Origin: Pedobacter xixiisoli
GTDB lineage: Bacteria > Bacteroidota > Bacteroidia > Sphingobacteriales > Sphingobacteriaceae
Assembly: GCF_900215335.1 (NCBI RefSeq)
Contig: NZ_OCMT01000003.1
Span: 806,001 to 870,000 of the forward strand
Length of the DNA stretch: 64,000 nt
Reading direction: 5' to 3'
The notes under the pieces are model-generated. The model did not search any database. It was not told where the DNA came from and saw only the letters and a list, made by a program, of their open reading frames with translations. The position numbers were made by a program, and so were the translations under genes. Shown here piece after piece: positions 46,264 through 53,631 of this stretch. Numbering within the stretch: the stretch's first letter is position 1; each line of letters starts with the position of its first letter.

Positions 46264-46351
46264 TAAACGATTGGACTTTTTTAAGTTAGGTTAATAACGT
46301 TAAAGTAGCGAAAAGCTTTTGTTAAGCCTACATTATTCTACTATTTAACAA

Positions 46352-48811
46352 TTAGAAATTATAAGCGACTCTAATGCCTTGGTTAACTTTTTTACCATTG
46401 TCAAATGCGAAACCATAACTGATGCCAAACACTAAGCGCTGTATACCAAAGTAATACTCGGTATAGTTTTTCTTTTGCGGCTGACTTAAGTAACTGAAAC
46501 CAATGACTTCTTCTAATTTTAATTTTCTTAAAACAGGGATTTTATTTAAAATAAAACCTGAAAAATTGTGTTCTAAATGCGCTTCGAAATAATGTTCGTT
46601 GGTACTGTATTGGTAAAAGTCTAAAAATCTAAATTTTCTAAGGTTGGGAGGGAAGAACATGGCGTTGTTACCTCTGAAATGTTTAAATTCTGGATAGAAA
46701 AGTTTATTGTTGTTCAAGAACTTTCCAGCGCCAACCACAAAAGACGTGTAGCCGAATAAGCCTAAGCCAATCCTTTCCTGAAAAGCTTCAAAAGTAATTA
46801 AATCATAGTCTGTATCGCCGCCTAAAAGTCCATCGAATCCTTTTTTATACCTTAAACTTAAGCGAGGATATTTTGATTCAGTATAGATTTTCGCATCTGG
46901 TCTGGTCATGTATTTTTGCCCAATGGTATAAGTTAAGCTGGCGGTAATTGAAGTTGATTGATAAGTCGGGAAAGCTGGAGTATCGTCAGTTGGGTTCAAT
47001 GGATTGTTAGACGTGAACGCCCTGTCATCGTAATCCCTGAATTTGTAAAGCGTAGTATTGGTGAGCGCATGGTTTTTTGTGTAATCTAAAGATACGTAAG
47101 CTTGTAGACCTGTAGCCAATTCTCGTTGCGTGTTGATGCTCACAAAATCCTTTTTGTAAAATTTAGGGAAGTTTCTTTCGAACAATAAAGTATTGATAGA
47201 GTTAGACAACAAATTCATAGTGCCGTAATTGTTTAAATCGGCTATTTCATTTCCAAAACTTACACCTAAACCAGCTCTTTTTGTGGCATCGTAATAATAA
47301 TAACTGCTCAGTTTTGCCGTGAAAATTTCATTTTTAAAACCATATCTCACTTCCGGACGAATGGTTACATATCTATTATCTTCATATGTTTTTCTATAGG
47401 TAACGCCATATTTTACGGCAAAACCTTCTACTGTGTTGTAAAAAGCAGATTGAATTAAGGGGTCGAAAGTATAACTGCGTTTGTGGTATCTATCGTTAAT
47501 AGAATAACTGGTCACAATCATTTTGCCCAATGTAAAGTTGTTATTGGCTTTTTCAAGCGAATCTAGGTAAGGTTTACTCTGCATTCGCAAGGCGATGCTA
47601 TCTTTTTTTATGTAATCTTTACGTTCTTCATCTGTTAATGGAATTGGTCGGTTATTTGCCCAATAAGCAGAATCTTTTTTATTTACCGCTTTAGTAATTT
47701 TCAATATTTCTGAAGTGAAATAACCTTTTTCAAACTTAGGGTTGATATTATAATTGCTGTAAAAACTAATAAAATAACCTTCAAATTTAAATCCAAACAC
47801 ATTGCCGTTAAACTGGAATTTTAGATTTCCAGGCATGTAGTATTTATCAATCTTAATAAAATGCTGAGCAATGTTTAAGGTGTCGATTAGGTTAACGCCA
47901 GCATCTTTCGTTAAAATCACATCGGTACCCATTAAACGCCAAGTATTATCAGCAATATAAATCACTCCTCTAAATACAGGGTCATTTTTTCTTCTAGGTA
48001 TAACCTCAATTTTATTTACTGTTAAGCCATTTTCTTCCGATTTTCCAAGCAACTTATACTTATAATAGAACATGGCATTATCCGCAATTGGCGAAACAAA
48101 ACTTCTAGCGCTTAATCCAGTATTTGCTAACAGTAAATTTTCATAGAAATTGATACGCATGTCAGAAGCCTTGTTAAAACTAAAGGCATTGTTTCTTCCA
48201 GAAATTTTAGACGAAATCATTTCTTCCTTAATTCGGTCCGGTTTCATGTAAGAAAACTTCGATTGCGATTCTGATAAGTATAAAATCCCGTTTCTATTGG
48301 TATCTAGGTTAAGTGTTTTTTGAATATCCCTGCCAAAGAATTTTTTCGGAGCGCCAACTAATTTCTGCATCCCTTTAATGTAAACATCACTATTGTAGGC
48401 AAATATTTCCTCTAAATATGCCTTCCTGTTTTTAATAGCATTTCTTACAATTTTATAGGCTAAGTCTTCTCCATTAGCTTTAATAACCACACTATTTAAA
48501 GTATACTGCTCTGTTTGTAGGGTCTTATTAACGGTGATATTGTCAAAAACATCCACGGTATGGGTCGCAGATTTAAAACCAACAACGGTAAAGGTCAATG
48601 AAACTACGCCTCTGTCTACTTTAATGCTGTACATACCATCTACGTTTGCAGATACACCTTTCGTTGTTCCCTTAATAAAAACAGAAACAAAAGGTATCGG
48701 CTGGCCATCGGTATCTGTAATTTTTCCTTTAACCTCAAATTGTTGACAAAAGCTGTTGAATGAGAAAGTGAAAAGGCTAATGAGCGTTAAGAGTAATTTA
48801 GTGGCTTTCAT
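46352..48811 (-). CDS. DUF5686 outer-membrane protein, tandem paralogue
   Basis: An 819-residue paralogue of the 43804-46263 product. The start at 48811 (MKATKLLLTLISLFTFSFNSFCQQ) gives a proper signal peptide; the in-frame start at 48865 adds 18 residues. CarboxypepD_reg-like domain: FEVKGKITDTDGQPIPFVSV. DUF5686 blocks: IVRNAIKNRKAYLEEIFAY and MQKLVGAPKKFFGRDIQ. Barrel end: GIRVAYNF. Shared blocks with its neighbour include EEMISSKI/EVMISSKI, FSFNKASD and ARSFVSPIADNA-like segments. It is divergent from kbl with a 95-bp shared promoter region. Function unknown. Confidence 0.9.
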   Translation of the reverse strand: MKATKLLLTLISLFTFSFNSFCQQFEVKGKITDTDGQPIPFVSVFIKGTTKGVSANVDGMYSIKVDRGVVSLTFTVVGFKSATHTVDVFDNITVNKTLQTEQYTLNSVVIKANGEDLAYKIVRNAIKNRKAYLEEIFAYNSDVYIKGMQKLVGAPKKFFGRDIQKTLNLDTNRNGILYLSESQSKFSYMKPDRIKEEMISSKISGRNNAFSFNKASDMRINFYENLLLANTGLSARSFVSPIADNAMFYYKYKLLGKSEENGLTVNKIEVIPRRKNDPVFRGVIYIADNTWRLMGTDVILTKDAGVNLIDTLNIAQHFIKIDKYYMPGNLKFQFNGNVFGFKFEGYFISFYSNYNINPKFEKGYFTSEILKITKAVNKKDSAYWANNRPIPLTDEERKDYIKKDSIALRMQSKPYLDSLEKANNNFTLGKMIVTSYSINDRYHKRSYTFDPLIQSAFYNTVEGFAVKYGVTYRKTYEDNRYVTIRPEVRYGFKNEIFTAKLSSYYYYDATKRAGLGVSFGNEIADLNNYGTMNLLSNSINTLLFERNFPKFYKKDFVSINTQRELATGLQAYVSLDYTKNHALTNTTLYKFRDYDDRAFTSNNPLNPTDDTPAFPTYQSTSITASLTYTIGQKYMTRPDAKIYTESKYPRLSLRYKKGFDGLLGGDTDYDLITFEAFQERIGLGLFGYTSFVVGAGKFLNNNKLFYPEFKHFRGNNAMFFPPNLRKFRFLDFYQYSTNEHYFEAHLEHNFSGFILNKIPVLRKLKLEEVIGFSYLSQPQKKNYTEYYFGIQRLVFGISYGFAFDNGKKVNQGIRVAYNF

Positions 48812-48874
48812 AGTGTTGTCATTATAACTCGAAGACGATACTTTCATCGTTAAGGTTGCAAACAACCAAAGTAG

Positions 48875-48882
48875 TATATTTG
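48875..48882 (+). promoter_or_regulatory. kbl promoter -7 box (TATATTTG)
   Basis: Exact match to TAnnTTTG, with a TTG at 48856-48858 (16 nt upstream) as a possible -33 element. It ends 24 nt before the kbl ATG at 48907. This supports 48907 rather than the in-frame start at 48856, which lies upstream of the box. Confidence 0.7.
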
Positions 48883-48906
48883 TTCCAAATTCTAGAAAAT
48901 AAGATT

Positions 48907-50097
48907 ATGTATAAAACCTTACAACCCGTTTTGCAAAAGGAACTTGCTGAAATTGAGCAAGCAGGGCTATATAAACGCGAAAGAATTATCACTACTCCTC
49001 AAGGTGCAGATATCAAAGTAAGCACAGGTGATGAGGTAATTAATTTCTGTGCCAATAACTATTTAGGTTTGTCATCGCACCCAAAAGTAATTGAAGCTGC
49101 GAAAGAGGCAATCGATAAATATGGTTACGGCATGTCTTCAGTTCGTTTCATCTGCGGTACACAAAACATTCACAAAGAATTAGAAGCAAAAATCTCTGAG
49201 TTTTTAGGTACAGAAGATACTATTTTATATGCCGCTGCTTTTGATGCTAATGGTGGTGTTTTTGAACCTTTATTAGGTGCAGAAGATGCAATTATTTCTG
49301 ATGAGTTGAACCACGCATCTATTATTGATGGCGTTCGCTTGTGTAAGGCACAACGTTTCCGTTATAAAAACTGCGATATGGAAGATCTGGAAAAGCAATT
49401 GATTGCAGCGAAGGATTGTCGTCATAGAATGATTGTTACCGATGGTGCTTTTTCTATGGATGGTTCTGTTGCGCCTTTAGATAAAATCTGTGATTTAGCA
49501 GACAAGTACGAAGCTTTGGTGATGATTGACGAATCGCACTGCTCTGGCTTTATCGGAAAAACGGGTAGAGGTACACACGAGCACTTTAATGTGATGGACC
49601 GCATCGACATCATTACTGGTACTTTGGGTAAAGCTTTAGGCGGCGCATCTGGCGGATTTACTTCTGGTCGTAAAGAAATTGTGGATATGTTGCGTCAGCG
49701 TTCACGTCCATACTTATTCTCTAACACTTTGGCACCTTCTATAGCTGGTGCTTCTGTAGCGGTATTGGATATGTTGAGCGAAACCACTGCCTTACGTGAT
49801 AAACTAGAATATAATACTAAATATTTCCGTGAAAAAATGACCGAAGCTGGTTTTGACATTAAGCCAGGTTTTCATCCAATTGTTCCGGTAATGTTATATG
49901 ATGCAAAAGTGGCTCAAGAATTTGCTGCTAAAATGCTAGAAGAAGGGATCTATGTAATTGGATTCTTTTATCCGGTAGTAGCGCAAGGTAAGGCTCGTAT
50001 CAGAGTACAGCTTTCGGCTGCCCATGAGCAACATCATTTAGATAAAGCTATTGCAGCCTTTACCAAGGTTGGTAAAGCGCTAGGCGTAATTAAATAA
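48907..50097 (+). CDS. kbl: Glycine C-acetyltransferase (2-amino-3-ketobutyrate CoA ligase)
   Basis: PLP enzyme of the alpha-oxoamine synthase family. It splits 2-amino-3-oxobutyrate plus CoA into glycine and acetyl-CoA, the step after Tdh. It has 396 residues from MYKTLQPVLQ. Family marks are NFCANNYLGLSSHPKVIEA, YGYGMSSVRFICGTQNIHKELE, VMIDESHCSGFIGKTGRG and the PLP lysine K242 in TGTLGKALGGASGG. The KBL-specific C-terminus VRVQLSAAHEQHHLDKAI-like segment is present. The partner gene tdh is in the same window but not linked (about 23 kb apart). A hairpin follows the stop. Confidence 0.95.
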   Translation: MYKTLQPVLQKELAEIEQAGLYKRERIITTPQGADIKVSTGDEVINFCANNYLGLSSHPKVIEAAKEAIDKYGYGMSSVRFICGTQNIHKELEAKISEFLGTEDTILYAAAFDANGGVFEPLLGAEDAIISDELNHASIIDGVRLCKAQRFRYKNCDMEDLEKQLIAAKDCRHRMIVTDGAFSMDGSVAPLDKICDLADKYEALVMIDESHCSGFIGKTGRGTHEHFNVMDRIDIITGTLGKALGGASGGFTSGRKEIVDMLRQRSRPYLFSNTLAPSIAGASVAVLDMLSETTALRDKLEYNTKYFREKMTEAGFDIKPGFHPIVPVMLYDAKVAQEFAAKMLEEGIYVIGFFYPVVAQGKARIRVQLSAAHEQHHLDKAIAAFTKVGKALGVIK

Positions 50098-50105
50098 TTT
50101 CCATC

Positions 50106-50134
50106 GCTGGTCGGCGTTAAAGATCCCGACCAGC
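50106..50134 (+). terminator. Terminator hairpin after kbl
   Basis: Arms GCTGGTCGG (50106-50114) and CCGACCAGC (50126-50134) pair perfectly around an 11-nt loop, 8 bp after the kbl stop. Only a short weak T tract (TTAAATT) follows. Confidence 0.7.
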
Positions 50135-50152
50135 TTAAATTAAATTAAAACA

Positions 50153-51055
50153 ATGAAAGTTCTCCTACAAAGTGTATGCATCGTGATTTTATCAGTATTT
50201 GTTGCTTCGTGTAAAAAATCTAATAATGAACCGCCACTCGAAGCAAAAACCATGTTAAATGTGAGCTATGGTAGTAATAGTCTACAAAAAATGGATGTTT
50301 ACTTGCCTGCAAATAGAAATTTTGAAACGAAAGTAATCGTATTTGTACATGGCGGCAGTTTTATAGAAGGCGATAAAAGCGATTACACTACTACTGTAGC
50401 AGAATTAGTCAAAAGAAATTATGCTGTGGTTAACATTAATTATCGTTTGGTAGATGGAAGTAACTTGCAAACCCATAAACAAAGTGCGGTAACGGTTCTT
50501 AATCAGGTTGATGATTTAAGTTTAGCTATAGATTACACAATTGCGCAAGCGGATGAATGGCAAGTTAATAAGAGCAAAATTGCGGTTGTAGGTCATAGCG
50601 CTGGTGCAACCTTAGGTTTGTTGTACAGTTACGGAAATAAAAATACAGGTAAAGTTAAAGTAGTAGCTAACTTGGCAGGTGCTTTAGACCAAACCTTTAC
50701 AGATATTCCAAATTATCAGTTCTTGCCAGCACAGCTTCTAGAAATGGGTTATCGTTACACTGGTTACGAAGTAAATGTCGCTAACGAACAACATTATAAA
50801 GCAATCAGTCCTTTGTATGTGGCTAATGCCAATCAGAAAGTTCCTACGTTAACTATTTTTCCTCAAAATAATGAGGTTGGTGGTTTGCCAAAGCAAGATA
50901 GGGCTACTTTCGACAAGTTTGTAGCGAAGTTGAATTCAGAGAATGTTCCCAATAAGTTTGTACAAATTCCAGGTGCAGATCACAGTTTTACTACTGCTGG
51001 AAGTATTCAATTGGTATTTGTAGAATTGTTAGCTTATTTAAACGCTAATTTGTAA
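50153..51055 (+). CDS. Alpha/beta-hydrolase lipoprotein (BD-FAE/Est-like esterase)
   Basis: A 300-residue lipoprotein (ending VFVASC20KKS) with an alpha/beta-hydrolase domain. The oxyanion motif is H-G-G-S-F (66-70), the nucleophile elbow is G-H-S149-A-G, and a C-terminal H is seen in GADHSF. AVVNINYRLVDGS and VDDLSLAIDYTI are typical of the hormone-sensitive-lipase-like/BD-FAE branch. Substrate unknown. It is encoded 18 bp behind the kbl hairpin. The 51056-51397 gap that follows contains a palindromic repeat and the pheS promoter. Confidence 0.9.
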   Translation: MKVLLQSVCIVILSVFVASCKKSNNEPPLEAKTMLNVSYGSNSLQKMDVYLPANRNFETKVIVFVHGGSFIEGDKSDYTTTVAELVKRNYAVVNINYRLVDGSNLQTHKQSAVTVLNQVDDLSLAIDYTIAQADEWQVNKSKIAVVGHSAGATLGLLYSYGNKNTGKVKVVANLAGALDQTFTDIPNYQFLPAQLLEMGYRYTGYEVNVANEQHYKAISPLYVANANQKVPTLTIFPQNNEVGGLPKQDRATFDKFVAKLNSENVPNKFVQIPGADHSFTTAGSIQLVFVELLAYLNANL

Positions 51056-51115
51056 TAGAAAGTAAAAAATAGGCGCTTAGTTTGATAGAGATAATAAAAG
51101 CTAAAGAATAGTTAC

Positions 51116-51213
51116 ACCCCTCTCTGCCGTTTGGGAATCTCCCCCTAAAAGAGGAGAATAGAAAGTTCGCTAATTCTCTCCCTTTTGGAGAGATGGCGTA
51201 GCCAGAGAGGGAG
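51116..51213. repeat. CTCTCTGCC...GGCGTAGCCAGAGAGGG dispersed palindrome
   Basis: Outer parts ACCCCTCTCTGCC and GGCGTAGCCAGAGAGGGAG are inverted. Inner parts AATCTCCCCCTAAAAGAGGAG and CTCTCCCTTTTGGAGAG form their own hairpins. Same family as 1921-1960 and 59636-59845. It occupies most of the gap between the esterase gene and pheS. Confidence 0.75.
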
Positions 51214-51385
51214 CTGCTAAATCTGGATAGCACACTTCGTCGATGGCATCTCATCATCTATTTGCTATCAATCGTAAGTCCTCAATCTGAAATCGTAAAC
51301 CTGCTCTCGGTTCATTTTACGTATTTATTCTATTACTATGCAAGTTTTTGAACTCGCCTTGACAAAATAATAGGATAAATTGCTG

Positions 51386-51393
51386 TATATTTG
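51386..51393 (+). promoter_or_regulatory. pheS promoter -7 box (TATATTTG), leaderless arrangement
   Basis: Exact match to TAnnTTTG, ending 4 nt before the ATG at 51398. With initiation about 5-8 nt downstream of the box, the transcript would begin at or near the start codon. TTGACA lies further upstream at 51359-51364. Confidence 0.65.
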
Positions 51394-51397
51394 GCGC

Positions 51398-52438
51398 ATG
51401 TTACAAGACCAAATAACGCAGTATACAGAAGAAATCAATGCGTTTTCTACAAGCAATGCAGCAGAGCTGGAACAATTTAGAATTCGTTTTTTAGGTACTA
51501 AAGGTATCATCAAGGATATTTTTGATGAATTTAAAGCGGTTTCTCCAGAAGAGAAAAGAACCTTAGGTAAAGTGCTTAACCAATTCAAGCAATTGGCAGA
51601 GGCTAAATATCAGACCTTAAATGAAACTATTTCTGCTTCGCAAGATACTGCTGAGGGCAACCAATTAGATTTAACTCTTCCGGGAGAAGGTTTCGAATTG
51701 GGTACGCGTCATCCTTTGGCTATTGTACGTAGAGAAATCATCGAAATCTTCAATAAACTCGGTTTTAGCGTTGCAGAAGGTCCAGAGATTGAAGACGATT
51801 GGCATAACTTCTCCGCTTTAAACTTCCCAGAAGAACATCCGGCAAGAGATATGCAAGATACTTTCTTCATTAAAAAAGGAGGAGAGAAAGGAGACATCGC
51901 TTTGCGTACGCATACTTCTTCGGTGCAAGTACGTATGATGGAAGCTGGTCAGCCACCTTTTAGAGCGTTAATGCCAGGTCGTGTTTACCGTAACGAAGCA
52001 ATTTCTGCAAGAGCACATTGCTTTTTCCACCAAGTAGAAGGCTTGTATGTAGATGAGAAAGTTTCATTCGCAGATTTAAAGCAAACCTTATTTTATTTTG
52101 TACAAGAATTATATGGCGAAGGTACCAAAGTACGTTTCCGTCCATCATATTTCCCGTTTACAGAGCCATCTGCCGAAATGGATATCTCTTGTAGTATCTG
52201 TAAAGGTGCTGGCTGCCAAATGTGTAAAGGCAGTGGTTGGGTAGAGATTTTAGGCTGCGGAATGGTAGATCCGAACGTTTTAGAGAACTGTGGTATCGAC
52301 AGTAAGAAGTACAGTGGTTTTGCTTTCGGAATGGGAATTGAGCGTATTGCCAACCTTAAATTTGAAATCAAAGATTTACGTTTGTTTTCTGAAAACGATG
52401 TGCGTTTCTTGAAACAATATCAATCAGCTACGATATAA
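51398..52438 (+). CDS. pheS: Phenylalanine-tRNA ligase alpha subunit
   Basis: Class II aminoacyl-tRNA synthetase catalytic subunit, active as an alpha2beta2 enzyme with PheT (not in this window). It has 346 residues from MLQDQITQYT; a TTG six codons earlier is rejected. The N-terminal coiled coil is followed by motif 1 (about 110-130), motif 2 (MPGRVYRNEAISARAHCFFHQ, about 192-212) and motif 3 (GFAFGMGIERIANL, about 307-320). An insertion before motif 3 contains C265-x2-C268-x4-C273-x2-C276 (CSICKGAGCQMC), a zinc-knuckle-like loop absent from E. coli PheS. The last codons lie 1 bp from the next gene. Confidence 0.97.
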   Translation: MLQDQITQYTEEINAFSTSNAAELEQFRIRFLGTKGIIKDIFDEFKAVSPEEKRTLGKVLNQFKQLAEAKYQTLNETISASQDTAEGNQLDLTLPGEGFELGTRHPLAIVRREIIEIFNKLGFSVAEGPEIEDDWHNFSALNFPEEHPARDMQDTFFIKKGGEKGDIALRTHTSSVQVRMMEAGQPPFRALMPGRVYRNEAISARAHCFFHQVEGLYVDEKVSFADLKQTLFYFVQELYGEGTKVRFRPSYFPFTEPSAEMDISCSICKGAGCQMCKGSGWVEILGCGMVDPNVLENCGIDSKKYSGFAFGMGIERIANLKFEIKDLRLFSENDVRFLKQYQSATI

Positions 52439-52439
52439 A

Positions 52440-52853
52440 ATGAGACGATATTTTGGCATAGTAATCCTATTTTTACTTTTTGCATCTTGTGGAAAGGAAC
52501 AGAATTTTGTGCCCGATTATCCGGTTAATTATAATATCACTACAGTAGAATTTGGGATTACCGCAACTAACGGCGTTTTATTGGTGCCCAATAGAGGAGT
52601 TGCTGGTCTTATGATTGTAAGAACTCCAAATGGTTACGTAGCTTTTGACCGTTGTAGTACTGTAAACCCAGAGAAAGCTTGCGCTGTAACACCCGATGAT
52701 AATGGATTTACAGCAACAGACCCTTGCTCTGGTGCTAAATATTTGTTGCTTGACGGTAGTCCGCAGAAAGCACCAGCTAAAACATCGCTCAAGCGATATA
52801 CTGTAACTGTTACCGGAAATGCTGGTACCGGTACAATTCATGTAAGTAATTAA
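52440..52853 (+). CDS. Small lipoprotein with degenerate Rieske-like domain
   Basis: A 137-residue lipoprotein (lipobox LFASC17). The segment YVAFDRCSTVNPEKACAV, then GFTATDPCSGAKYLLLDGSP, then LKRYTVTVTG, follows the layout of a Rieske domain (CxH, then CxxH-G-S-x-F, D-G, and a terminal beta hairpin). However, both histidine ligands are missing: C-S-T replaces C-x-H, and C-S-G-A replaces C-x-x-H. C72, C81 and C96 remain. It therefore probably cannot hold a 2Fe-2S cluster; the cysteines may form a disulfide. It starts 1 bp after pheS and overlaps the next ATG by one base, so the three genes are probably one transcript. Confidence 0.8.
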   Translation: MRRYFGIVILFLLFASCGKEQNFVPDYPVNYNITTVEFGITATNGVLLVPNRGVAGLMIVRTPNGYVAFDRCSTVNPEKACAVTPDDNGFTATDPCSGAKYLLLDGSPQKAPAKTSLKRYTVTVTGNAGTGTIHVSN

Positions 52854-53428
52854 TGGAGCCAGAAAAAATAAAAGAAAGTATTCTCAGAGCCGCAAAAGAG
52901 CTATTTAGAAAATACGGTTATCATAAAACCAGTGTAAACGAAATAGCCAAAAAAGCCCGTATTGCAAAAGCGACTATCTATAAATATTTTGAAAGCAAAG
53001 AGCAGATTCTCGATTTTATTTTAATGGATTATCTTGATGTAAATCTTCACGGTATCTTGTCTAACAAAGTGCAGTTTGCTAACGAAGAAGAACATTTAAA
53101 AGCGCTGGTAATGAAAACTTGTCGTTTATCATTTACCGTTTGTAACGAGTTCATCGGTTGGGATTTTGTACGTGAAAATGCCAACTCACAAGAGTTCTTG
53201 AAACACCTTTCAGACCAGTTGGAAGCTTTGTTGTTATCTGCATACTTAGAGTTGGACCATTTCAAAAATAACCCTGCTAAAAGAGGTGGATTGGCATTCT
53301 TGTTAAAAGCTAGCAAAAGCATCGTGTTCTCTTTCGCATTTACTTCGGTAAGTGATGCTGATGTACGCAAGAACTTTGTCACTTTCCAAAAGGAAATTTT
53401 GCCTTATTTGGTAAAAGCAGCATTATAA
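52853..53428 (+). CDS. TetR/AcrR-family transcriptional regulator
   Basis: A 191-residue regulator. The N-terminal TetR DNA-binding domain (about 5-52) contains ILRAAKELFRKYGYHKTSVNEIAKKARIAKATIYKYFESKEQIL; positions are given because the helix-turn-helix lies about 27-46. A C-terminal ligand domain of helical character follows, without recognisable specificity. Its ATG overlaps the last base of the preceding stop codon, so it is translationally coupled to the Rieske-like lipoprotein. Target genes are not evident. Confidence 0.93.
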   Translation: MEPEKIKESILRAAKELFRKYGYHKTSVNEIAKKARIAKATIYKYFESKEQILDFILMDYLDVNLHGILSNKVQFANEEEHLKALVMKTCRLSFTVCNEFIGWDFVRENANSQEFLKHLSDQLEALLLSAYLELDHFKNNPAKRGGLAFLLKASKSIVFSFAFTSVSDADVRKNFVTFQKEILPYLVKAAL

Positions 53429-53434
53429 AATTGC

Positions 53435-53533
53435 GGTCATTCTGAGTATAACGAAGAATCTTTTCGATTTTTTAATGAAACACATAGACGCATAGTTTGT
53501 TTGATAACCTCATTTCCGTGTCTACGTGGTTTT
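53435..53533. repeat. Half TCATTTCG-type copy plus diverged ACACATAGA repeat
   Basis: GGTCATTCTGAGTATAACGA at 53435 resembles the left arm of the TCATTTCG family. From about 53476, ACACATAGACGCATAG and CTACGTGGTTTT form a diverged inverted pair related to 43712-43794. It fills the gap between the TetR gene and argS. Confidence 0.55.
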
Positions 53534-53618
53534 ATATTATTATTATAGAGTAATGCTAGCTATAGCATATAGCCCAAAACCTTTTAGCTTTAGGCTTTAA
53601 GCTTTCAGCTTTAATCGC

Positions 53619-53626
53619 TATTTTTG
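53619..53626 (+). promoter_or_regulatory. argS promoter -7 box (TATTTTTG), leaderless arrangement
   Basis: Exact match to TAnnTTTG, ending 5 nt before the argS ATG at 53632. It is preceded by low-complexity AGCTTTAGGCTTTAAGCTTT repeats. No clear -33 TTTG was found. Confidence 0.6.
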
Positions 53627-53631
53627 CGATT

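Noticed and set aside
51380..51397. TTG start six codons upstream for pheS
   Set aside because: The -7 promoter box TATATTTG lies inside this extension, so the ATG at 51398 is the sensible start.
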